Assembly (NCBI RefSeq): GCF_003252755.1 | Contig: NZ_QEPT01000001.1 | Coordinates: 1 to 64,000, forward strand | Origin: Haemophilus parainfluenzae | GTDB taxonomy: Bacteria; Pseudomonadota; Gammaproteobacteria; Enterobacterales; Pasteurellaceae | Length of the DNA stretch: 64,000 bases | Reading direction: 5' to 3' | Part shown: in pieces, positions 57,053-64,000 of the stretch | Layout of the letters: every line of letters starts with the position of its first letter | Numbering within the stretch: the first letter of the stretch is position 1 | The notes under the pieces: model-generated | What the model was told of the DNA's origin: nothing | Databases searched by the model: none | The model's input: only the letters and a program-made list of their open reading frames with translations | Made by a program: the position numbers and the translations under genes

Positions 57053-59240
57053 TGTATTAACGAGATTTAAATCCGGCAAGATTTGGGATTTTAAAGGCGG
57101 TATTCATCCACCTGAAATGAAATCTCAATCAAACCAATCCCCAATTCAGCAATCAGAACTTGCTCATGACTTTTATGTACCCATTAAACAGCATGCTGGT
57201 TCTGCGGGTAATGTATTAGTTAAAGAAGGTGATTATGTCCTTAAAGGCCAACCTCTAACACAAGGTGATGGCTTAAGAACCTTGCCTGTTCATGCTCCGA
57301 CTTCTGGTACGGTAAAATTTATCGGAAAACATGTTGCACCTCATCCTTCTGGTTTAACCGAGGACATGATTCATATTCAAGCGGATGGTTTGGATAAATG
57401 GCGTGAGCAATTTCCACTTGAGGAATTTTTCACACAACCTATCAAACAACTCATTGATCGTATTTATCAAGCAGGGGTTGCTGGCTTAGGTGGTGCGGTA
57501 TTCCCAACTGCCGCCAAAATCCAATCGGCTGAAAAAAAAGTTAAACTCTTAATTATTAACGGCGCGGAATGCGAACCTTATATTACCTGTGATGACCGCT
57601 TAATGCGTGATTACACGGATGAAATGATCGAAGGGATTCGCATCTTACGTTATATCTTACGCCCTGAAAAAGTGGTGATTGCAGTTGAAGACAATAAACC
57701 TGAAGCGATTCAGGCAATTCAACAATCACTACATGGTGCAAATGACATTGAATTGCGCATTATTCCGACTAAATATCCATCTGGTGCAGCCAAACAGCTG
57801 ATTTATTTACTTACTGGCATGGAAGTGCCAAGTGGCGGACGTTCTTACGATATTGGCGTATTAATGCATAATGTCGGCACGGCTTTTGCGATAAAAAGAG
57901 CGGTCATTAATGATGAGCCTTTAATTGAGCGTGTCGTTACGCTTACGGGTGATAAAATTTCCGAGAAAGGCAACTACTGGGTTCGCTTAGGTACACCTGT
58001 TGATCACTTATTGGCACAAGTTGGCTATCAATATGACGAACGCTTCCCTGTTTTTGCAGGCGGACCAATGATGGGATTGCAACTTTCAGATCTCAATGCT
58101 CCCGTCACCAAATTAATTAACTGTCTATTGGCACCTGATCATTTTGAATATGGTGAACCCGAACCTGAGCAATCTTGCATCCGCTGCTCTGCTTGTTCTG
58201 ACGCTTGCCCTGTTAATTTAATGCCACAGCAACTTTATTGGTATGCTCGCAGTGAAGATCATCAAAAATCTGAAGAATACAGCTTAAAAGATTGTATTGA
58301 ATGTGGCGTGTGTGCTTATGTTTGCCCAAGCCATATTCCGCTTATCCAATATTTCCGTCAGGAAAAAGCCAAAATTTGGGAAATTAAAGAAAAAGCGAAA
58401 AAAGCAGAGGAAGCTAAAATCCGTTTTGAAGCCAAACAAGCTCGTATGGAACGCGAAGAGCAAGAACGTAAAGCACGTTCACAACGCGCAGCAGAAGCCC
58501 GTCGAGAAGAACTTGCAAAACAAAAAGGTGAAGACCCAGTTAAAGCGGCATTAGAACGCCTGAAAGCAAAACAAGCGGGTTCAGCCGCAAATAAAGAAAC
58601 AAAAACTATCGTATCTGAGAAAGGCGAAATCTTACCGGATAACCATGAGCTCATGGAGCAGCGTAAAGCCCGTCGCCTAGCTAAACAACAAGCACAAGCA
58701 GATACTGGCGATGTGACGGATGCAACAACGTCACAAACTGACGAAAAAGATGCGAAAAAAGCGGCTGTTACAGCTGCTCTAGCAAGAGCGAAGGCCAAGA
58801 AAGCTGCTGCTCAAGGTGAAACAGTTACAACAAATGAAACTGAAAGTGCGGTCAAAAAAACGGATGAAAATCCAACCGTACTTGACCCGAAAAAAGCCGC
58901 AGTAGCTGCAGCCATTGCGAGAGCGAAAGCCAAGAAAGCTGCAGCTCAAGGTGAAACTGTTACGACAAATGTAGCTGAAAGTACGGTAGAAAAAATAGAT
59001 GAAAATCCAACCGCACTTGATCCGAAAAAAGCCGCAGTAGCCGCAGCCATAGCAAGAGCTAAAGCCAAGAAAGCTGCCGCTCAAAGTGAAGCAGTTACAA
59101 CAAATGAAACTGAAAGTGCGATCGAAAAAACGGATGAAACCCCAACCGCACTTGATCCGAAAAAAGCCGCTATCGCAGCAGCCATAGCAAGAGCTAAAGC
59201 AAAAAAAGCGGCTGCTGAAGCGGCTAAAGAAACAGAATAA
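57045..59240 (+). CDS. rsxC: Rnf/Rsx electron transport subunit C, with C-terminal repeats
   Basis: A 731-aa protein. The N-terminal part binds NADH and FMN ([13 protein letters not shown] is the glycine-rich loop). Two ferredoxin-type Fe-S motifs lie at about 377-430 ([28 protein letters not shown]). The last 165 residues consist of 45-aa repeats (about 3.6 copies), each starting [19 protein letters not shown]. The ATG at 57045 is chosen since it yields [16 protein letters not shown]; the ORF can be read from 57027 without support. The repeat tail resembles the alanine-lysine tails of other RsxC proteins but in perfect tandem form. Confidence 0.95.
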   Translation: MADVLTRFKSGKIWDFKGGIHPPEMKSQSNQSPIQQSELAHDFYVPIKQHAGSAGNVLVKEGDYVLKGQPLTQGDGLRTLPVHAPTSGTVKFIGKHVAPHPSGLTEDMIHIQADGLDKWREQFPLEEFFTQPIKQLIDRIYQAGVAGLGGAVFPTAAKIQSAEKKVKLLIINGAECEPYITCDDRLMRDYTDEMIEGIRILRYILRPEKVVIAVEDNKPEAIQAIQQSLHGANDIELRIIPTKYPSGAAKQLIYLLTGMEVPSGGRSYDIGVLMHNVGTAFAIKRAVINDEPLIERVVTLTGDKISEKGNYWVRLGTPVDHLLAQVGYQYDERFPVFAGGPMMGLQLSDLNAPVTKLINCLLAPDHFEYGEPEPEQSCIRCSACSDACPVNLMPQQLYWYARSEDHQKSEEYSLKDCIECGVCAYVCPSHIPLIQYFRQEKAKIWEIKEKAKKAEEAKIRFEAKQARMEREEQERKARSQRAAEARREELAKQKGEDPVKAALERLKAKQAGSAANKETKTIVSEKGEILPDNHELMEQRKARRLAKQQAQADTGDVTDATTSQTDEKDAKKAAVTAALARAKAKKAAAQGETVTTNETESAVKKTDENPTVLDPKKAAVAAAIARAKAKKAAAQGETVTTNVAESTVEKIDENPTALDPKKAAVAAAIARAKAKKAAAQSEAVTTNETESAIEKTDETPTALDPKKAAIAAAIARAKAKKAAAEAAKETE
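58750..59230 (+). repeat. 135-bp tandem repeats in rsxC
   Basis: Three full 135-bp units (45 codons) and a partial fourth encode the RsxC tail. They differ by scattered substitutions. The unit ends contain the Haemophilus uptake core in either orientation (e.g. AAAGTGCGGTC at about 58843, ACCGCACTTGA at about 59010). Confidence 0.8.
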
Positions 59241-59254
59241 CGCAGGAAAAGATT

Positions 59255-60337
59255 ATGTTTAAGAAAATGGAGAGTTCGCCTCATACCCATTCAGGCAAAT
59301 TAACCGCCCGTATTATGTTATGGGTGATTGCAGCCATGCTGCCTGCTCTGCTCACGCAGATTTATTATTTTGGAATGGGTGTTTTGGTGCAATCCGCTTT
59401 GGCTATTTCTTTCGCATTAGTGCTTGAGTTTATTGTGACCAAATTGCGCAATAAGCCAAACCTGGTCTATATTTCAGATTTTAGTGTGGTGCTTACTGCC
59501 TTAATTTTAGCGATGGCGATTCCGCCTTATGCACCTTATTGGGTGATTTTAATTGGTACGCTTTCTGCTGTTATTCTAGGCAAACACGTTTATGGTGGTT
59601 TAGGACAAAATCCTTTTAATCCAGCTATGGTGGGTTATGTGGTGCTATTGATTTCTTTCCCTCTACAAATGACAAGTTGGATGCCACCGATTTCATTATT
59701 AAATGAACCCCCAACATTTGCGGATTCGCTTTCTTTAATTTTCACAGGCTTAACCACTGACGGTTTTAGCTTAAGCCAACTCGTCCATTCCATTGATGGA
59801 ATTACACAAGCGACGCCATTAGACAGTGCAAAGATCTTCTATAACTTACATCAAGGCGATGAAAGCGTATTCCATGATTTTGTAAAATTACCGATTTTAT
59901 TACAAAACGGGACTGACTTTGCTGAAGGTTGGTGGCAGGTCAATCTTGCCTTTATGCTTGGTGGGATTGTATTAATTTTAAAGAAAAAAATTCACTGGCA
60001 AATTCCCGTTTCAATGCTCGTGACCTTTGTGACCTTAGCAACAATCACTGCGATGTCAGGCTATCATCATTTAAGTATGATAAGCCAACTCTTTAGCGGC
60101 GCCATGATGTTCGGCGCATTCTTTATTGCGACTGATCCTGTCACAGCTTCTATTACACCTCGTGGTAAGCTTGTATTTGGTACTTTGGTTGGACTATTGG
60201 TTTACCTCATTCGTTACTTTGGAAACTACCCTGACGGCGTGGCATTTGCGATTTTGTTAAGTAATATTTGTGTGCCACTTATCGACTACTACACCCGTCC
60301 TCGCGTAGCTGGGCACTTTGCAAAAGGGAGAAAATAA
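59255..60337 (+). CDS. rsxD: Rnf/Rsx electron transport subunit D
   Basis: A 360-aa membrane protein with about ten TM helices. The FMN-attachment threonine motif [12 protein letters not shown] is at about residue 289-300. It forms part of the membrane core. It ends in TAATG with rsxG. Confidence 0.95.
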   Translation: MFKKMESSPHTHSGKLTARIMLWVIAAMLPALLTQIYYFGMGVLVQSALAISFALVLEFIVTKLRNKPNLVYISDFSVVLTALILAMAIPPYAPYWVILIGTLSAVILGKHVYGGLGQNPFNPAMVGYVVLLISFPLQMTSWMPPISLLNEPPTFADSLSLIFTGLTTDGFSLSQLVHSIDGITQATPLDSAKIFYNLHQGDESVFHDFVKLPILLQNGTDFAEGWWQVNLAFMLGGIVLILKKKIHWQIPVSMLVTFVTLATITAMSGYHHLSMISQLFSGAMMFGAFFIATDPVTASITPRGKLVFGTLVGLLVYLIRYFGNYPDGVAFAILLSNICVPLIDYYTRPRVAGHFAKGRK

Positions 60338-60963
60338 TGGGTATTTTTAAAGTCACCTCCCGCTTTGGTTTGTTATTAGGCTTTATTGCGCTTGTATGTA
60401 CCGCCGTTTCTGCAGGCATTTATATGCTAACAAAAGATAAAATTGATGAAGCCATGGCTGAACAACAAAAAGCGTTATTGCTCCAAGTCATCCCTCAGGA
60501 TTATTTTAATAATAACTTGCTTGAAAGCGTAGAAACGCCTGAGCAAGATAAACTCAAAGGCATTCAAAAACTCTATTTTGCTATTAAAGATCATGAGCCA
60601 ACAGCCTATGCTTATGAAACAACAGCGCCAGATGGTTATTCAGGGAATATCCGTTTATTAGTAGGGATTACACCAAAAGGTGAAGTTTTAGGTGTGCGTG
60701 TCATCGAACATCATGAAACCCCAGGATTGGGCGATAAAATCGAACTTCGCATATCTAATTGGATTTTAAGTTTTACGAACCAAGTTATCGTACCAGAAAG
60801 CCTAAAAGATTGGGCAGTCAAAAAAGATGGCGGTAAATTTGATCAATTCTCTGGCGCAACCATTACGCCACGCGCGATTGTGAATCAAGTAAAACGCTCT
60901 GCTCTCGTGATGCTTGAAAATGAAGCATTACTCAACGAGATGGCAAAAAAATACGCGCAATAG
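60337..60963 (+). CDS. rsxG: Rnf/Rsx electron transport subunit G
   Basis: A 208-aa protein with one N-terminal membrane helix and an FMN-binding domain. The covalent flavin motif is SGATITPRA (about residue 172). The start at 60337 overlaps the rsxD stop by one base (TAATG), and an upstream open frame is unsupported. Confidence 0.94.
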   Translation: MGIFKVTSRFGLLLGFIALVCTAVSAGIYMLTKDKIDEAMAEQQKALLLQVIPQDYFNNNLLESVETPEQDKLKGIQKLYFAIKDHEPTAYAYETTAPDGYSGNIRLLVGITPKGEVLGVRVIEHHETPGLGDKIELRISNWILSFTNQVIVPESLKDWAVKKDGGKFDQFSGATITPRAIVNQVKRSALVMLENEALLNEMAKKYAQ

Positions 60964-60973
60964 GATATTTATT

Positions 60974-61684
60974 ATGACTGATTTAACCGAAAAAACGACC
61001 GCACTTGATGAGCAAAGTGCGGTTGAAAATTCAGAAGAAATAACGCAAACGCCTTCTGTCTGGAAAGAAATCTTTATTCAGGGCGTATGGAAAAACAACT
61101 CAACTCTCGTGCAATTATTAGGACTCTGTCCGCTCTTAGCTGTTTCGAGTACGGCGACAAATGCCTTAGGTTTAGGGCTTGCAACCATGTTGGTTTTAAC
61201 CTGCACCAATACAGTTGTTTCGCTTTTTCGTAAGCAAATTCCTCATGATATTCGCATTCCAATTTATGTGATGATTATTGCCACTACCGTAACCGTGGTG
61301 CAATTATTGATGAATGCTTATACCTATACACTCTATCAAGCACTTGGGATTTTTATTCCTTTAATCGTGACCAACTGTATCGTCATCGGTCGAGCTGAGG
61401 CCTTTGCCTCTAAAAATAGCGTTGCACATGCTGCCTGGGATGGTTTTTCAATGGGATTAGGCATGGCATTAAGTATTACTGTATTAGGTGCGTTACGTGA
61501 AATCTTAGGTCAAGGTACCCTTTTTGAGGGCATTGAAAACTTATTTGGCCAAGGTGCGAAATTCCTTACATTACATATTTACCAAACGGATAGTAGCTTT
61601 TTACTCTTTATTCTTCCGCCAGGTGCTTTTATTGGATTAGGCATCCTATTGGCGATTAAAAACCGAATTGATATGAAAAAATGA
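60974..61684 (+). CDS. rsxE: Rnf/Rsx electron transport subunit E
   Basis: A 236-aa membrane protein, six TM helices, similar to RsxA ([24 protein letters not shown] and [22 protein letters not shown]). Compared with E. coli RsxE, the N-terminus carries about 17 to 20 extra residues, encoded partly by two inverted uptake cores at 60998-61006 and 61015-61023. Its stop overlaps the nth start (ATGA). Confidence 0.95.
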   Translation: MTDLTEKTTALDEQSAVENSEEITQTPSVWKEIFIQGVWKNNSTLVQLLGLCPLLAVSSTATNALGLGLATMLVLTCTNTVVSLFRKQIPHDIRIPIYVMIIATTVTVVQLLMNAYTYTLYQALGIFIPLIVTNCIVIGRAEAFASKNSVAHAAWDGFSMGLGMALSITVLGALREILGQGTLFEGIENLFGQGAKFLTLHIYQTDSSFLLFILPPGAFIGLGILLAIKNRIDMKK

Positions 61685-62316
61685 ACCAAGCTAAACGAAT
61701 TGAAATTCTCACTCGACTTCGGGAGCAAAACCCGCATCCCACCACGGAATTAGAGTATAATTCGCCTTTCGAATTACTCATCGCCGTGATCTTATCGGCC
61801 CAAGCCACCGATAAAGGTGTCAATAAAGCGACGGCAAAATTATTCCCTGTGGCAAATACACCACAAGCCATTTTAGATCTTGGCTTAGAGGGTTTAAAAG
61901 AATACATTAAAACCATCGGGCTTTATAATAGCAAAGCAGAAAATATCATTAAAACCTGTCGTGATTTAGTTGAAAAACACAACGGCGAAGTACCTGAAAG
62001 CCGTGAAGCCTTAGAAGCCCTTGCGGGTGTTGGCAGAAAAACAGCGAATGTGGTATTAAATACTGCTTTCGGTCACCCGACTATTGCAGTGGATACCCAT
62101 ATTTTTCGCGTATGCAACCGCACGAATTTTGCCCCAGGCAAAGATGTGGTAAAAGTAGAAGAAAAACTGCTCAAAGTTGTGCCTAAAGAATTTAAAGTCG
62201 ATGTGCATCACTGGCTTATTTTGCACGGGCGTTATACATGTATTGCCCGTAAACCTCGTTGCGGAGCTTGCTTAATTGAAGATCTCTGCGAATATAAAGA
62301 AAAAACAGATTATTAA
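61681..62316 (+). CDS. nth: Endonuclease III
   Basis: A 211-aa DNA glycosylase/AP lyase that removes oxidised pyrimidines. The helix-hairpin-helix [13 protein letters not shown] includes the catalytic Lys, the later [11 protein letters not shown] holds the catalytic Asp, and the [4Fe-4S] cluster is [17 protein letters not shown]. It is the last gene of the rsx operon, coupled by ATGA, as in E. coli. Confidence 0.96.
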   Translation: MNQAKRIEILTRLREQNPHPTTELEYNSPFELLIAVILSAQATDKGVNKATAKLFPVANTPQAILDLGLEGLKEYIKTIGLYNSKAENIIKTCRDLVEKHNGEVPESREALEALAGVGRKTANVVLNTAFGHPTIAVDTHIFRVCNRTNFAPGKDVVKVEEKLLKVVPKEFKVDVHHWLILHGRYTCIARKPRCGACLIEDLCEYKEKTDY

Positions 62317-62342
62317 ACGAATACAATTAAACGGAATATATT

Positions 62343-63716
62343 ATGACAACAAACAATCAATCTCGCCAAACGTGGTCTAGCCGACTAACTTATGTGCTCA
62401 CCGTTGCGGGAGCGACAGTCGGCTTTGGGGCAACATGGCGCTTTCCTTATTTAGTGGGTGAAAATGGCGGTGGTGCCTACGTACTTCTCTTTTGTATTGC
62501 GATGATTGTGATTGGTATCCCAATGATTTTAGTGGAAAACGTCATCGGTCGCCGTTTACGTGTGAATTCCATTGATGCCTTTGGCGATAAAATCCAAGAT
62601 AAAGGTAAAAACATCTCCAAATATTGGAAAATTATCGGTTATATGGGGCTTCTTGGCGCATTTGGTATCATGGCCTATTATATGGTGCTTGGTGGTTGGG
62701 TGATGTCTTATATCATTAGTCTGATAAATAACACCCTTGATATTAGCGCCCCAATTACAAAAGAAGTGGCCAAAGATTTCTACGATTTACACATCAGCAA
62801 CAGTCCATGGGAAATCATGCTTTACACCTTCCTGTTCGTGGCGGTGAATTACATTATTTTAGCGAAAGGTATCATCGGCGGGATTGAACGTTCCGTTAAA
62901 TACTTAATGCCATTACTCTTTATCTTCCTAATTGGTATGGTAATTCGTAACCTCACCTTACCTGGCGCAATGGAAGGGGTGACTTTCTACTTAAAACCTG
63001 ATTTCAGCAAAATCACACCTAAATTATTCATCTTCGTATTAGGGCAAGTGTTCTTCGCATTAAGCCTTGGTTTTGGTGTGTTGATTACCCTATCCAGTTA
63101 TTTAAACAAAGAAGAGAACCTTATTCACACAGCCGTTATTACAGGCTTCACTAACACCATTATTGCTGTGTTATGTGGGTTTATGATCTTCCCATCATTA
63201 TTCACATTCGGCATTGAACCTAACGCCGGGCCAACCTTGGTTTTCCAAAGTTTACCAATTGTATTCTCACATTTATGGGCGGGTAAATTCTTTGCTATCG
63301 TGTTCTTCGGCTTATTGCTTATTGCGGCATTAACCACATCAATTACGATTTATGAAGTCATCATCACCGCATTACAAGAAAAACTCAGAATGCGCCGTGG
63401 TAAAGCGATTTTTGTTACCTTAATGGGGATTTTCTTATTAGGTAACGTGCCATCTATTCTAGGTGATAACCTTTGGAAAGATTTCACCATTTTCGGTAAA
63501 AGCATTTTTGATGCCTTCGATTTCGTCAGCGGAAATATTCTCTTTATGCTGACCGCACTTGGCTGTGCCATTTTCGTTGGTTTCGTGTTACAAGACGATG
63601 CAAAAAAAGAGCTATCACCAACACCCAATTCGCTCTTCACCACAATTTGGTTTAACTATGTCAAATTTGTGGTTCCTGTAATTATTTTGGTGATTTTTAT
63701 TAGTAATTTGATATAG
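62343..63716 (+). CDS. NSS-family sodium-dependent symporter
   Basis: A 457-aa membrane protein with about 11-12 TM helices (LeuT fold). The start SRLTYVLTVAGATVGFGATWRFPYL has the unwound TM1 Na+-binding motif, with GENGGGAY next. The substrate is likely an amino acid, not deducible. The frame is intact. It lies 26 bp after nth and ends at a terminator. Confidence 0.88.
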   Translation: MTTNNQSRQTWSSRLTYVLTVAGATVGFGATWRFPYLVGENGGGAYVLLFCIAMIVIGIPMILVENVIGRRLRVNSIDAFGDKIQDKGKNISKYWKIIGYMGLLGAFGIMAYYMVLGGWVMSYIISLINNTLDISAPITKEVAKDFYDLHISNSPWEIMLYTFLFVAVNYIILAKGIIGGIERSVKYLMPLLFIFLIGMVIRNLTLPGAMEGVTFYLKPDFSKITPKLFIFVLGQVFFALSLGFGVLITLSSYLNKEENLIHTAVITGFTNTIIAVLCGFMIFPSLFTFGIEPNAGPTLVFQSLPIVFSHLWAGKFFAIVFFGLLLIAALTTSITIYEVIITALQEKLRMRRGKAIFVTLMGIFLLGNVPSILGDNLWKDFTIFGKSIFDAFDFVSGNILFMLTALGCAIFVGFVLQDDAKKELSPTPNSLFTTIWFNYVKFVVPVIILVIFISNLI

Positions 63717-63723
63717 CCTAATT

Positions 63724-63755
63724 AAAAAAGCAGCGCTAAAGCGTTGCTTTTTTTA
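63724..63755 (+). terminator. Terminator after the NSS symporter
   Basis: AAAAGCAGCGCT pairs with AGCGTTGCTTTT across two bases (one G-T), followed by TTT. The rest of the gap to 63864 contains an AAGGAT ribosome site and AT-rich promoter candidates. Confidence 0.75.
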
Positions 63756-63864
63756 TCCATAAAAACAAATCATCTCACTGCTAAATGATTGTTTGTAGAG
63801 AAGAAAAATTTTCGATAAAATACTAACTATTGATTGAATTATTACTTTACTAAGGATAAATTTT

Positions 63865-64000
63865 ATGCAGACGACACGACACGACACGACACGACACGAC
63901 ACGACACGACACGACACGACACGACACGACACGACACGACACGACACGACACGACCAAGATTGTCGATGAAAATCACGTATTACAACAAGCATTTTTAAA
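63865..64000 (+). CDS. 5' end of a phase-variable gene (ACGAC repeats), OFF as read
   Basis: ATG at 63865 follows an AAGGAT ribosome site. Two codons lead directly into 17 ACGAC copies. In the ATG frame the repeats encode TTRHD units, then translation ends at TAA 63997-63999, so the gene is OFF. A different frame (from 63957) is open through the window end (KIVDENHVLQQAFL). 16 or 19 copies would bring it in phase; 17 and 18 do not. I cannot identify the product from so little. Known Haemophilus genes of this design encode DNA methyltransferases or surface factors. Confidence 0.7.
63871..63955 (+). repeat. Pentanucleotide ACGAC tract, 17 copies
   Basis: Seventeen perfect ACGAC units (85 bp) with no interruption. 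Such tracts alter by slipped-strand mispairing during replication. Confidence 0.97.

Noticed and set aside
58358-59290. Several minus-strand ORFs opposite the rsxC tail
   Set aside because: They are shadows of the repetitive alanine/lysine coding sequence; codon pattern and context favour rsxC.
63753-63977. Minus-strand ORF with RVVSC repeats across the ACGAC tract
   Set aside because: It is produced by the repeat itself read backwards; it has no ribosome site of note and lies antisense to the better supported phase-variable start.

Overview
The window looks like a Haemophilus chromosome, most likely H. parainfluenzae or a close relative. The Hin-type DNA uptake core AAGTGCGGT and its complement recur throughout, inside genes and as inverted pairs acting as terminators, and gene content and order are Pasteurellaceae-like (uspE-fnr, mukFEB, tandem ferritins ftnA-ftnB, fabA-lonH-matP, rsxABCDGE-nth). 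Species assignment is inference from gene content.

Layout. 1-432: one end of an IS3-family element. 0.5-3.5 kb: DUF4198 periplasmic protein, uspE, fnr and a 31-aa membrane peptide. 3.7-12.7 kb: condensin operon mukF-mukE-mukB, a DMT transporter and sbcB. 12.7-13.5 kb: a long gene-free regulatory stretch before ftnA-ftnB. 14.7-16.1 kb: tRNA-Leu(CAA), ttcA and tusE (tRNA thiolation).

16.2-22.6 kb is the accessory region. A metal or molybdate ABC transporter operon survives only as the start of a permease and the end of a binding protein. The middle is replaced by about 1.65 kb of foreign DNA: a decayed VirD4 coupling-protein gene of the type found in Gram-positive conjugative elements, an intact HEPN-motif gene, and a foldable cloverleaf-like RNA element. 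After mop comes a complete retron of the Septu (type I-A) kind: promoter, msr-msd RNA with a1/a2 repeats, reverse transcriptase, PtuA-like ATPase and PtuB-like HNH nuclease.

22.7-33.7 kb: metE with a MetJ operator, cdd, a KptA-like RNA 2'-phosphotransferase paired with a SUKH-like protein, a peptide/nickel-type ABC transporter (Tat-type binding protein, permease, permease-ATPase fusion, ATPase) with two CRP sites and a duplicated promoter segment, then dps. 33.7-44.3 kb: two Sel1-repeat proteins, yjjB-yjjP, grxB, recD-recB. 44.3-55.7 kb: DsrE-like protein, purine permease, usg, ybaK, fabA, lonH, matP, cspD, yoaH, truC, yqcC, acylphosphatase, a DUF2057 protein and yccS. 55.8-63.7 kb: the Rnf/Rsx electron-transport operon with an unusual 24-codon ORF fitted between rsxA and rsxB, then nth and an NSS-family sodium symporter. 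At the right edge, 17 copies of ACGAC directly after a start codon mark the 5' end of a gene that looks phase-variable and is out of frame (OFF) as read here.

Coordinates and reading frames were worked out by eye; family assignments come from recognised motifs and remembered homologues, not database searches.
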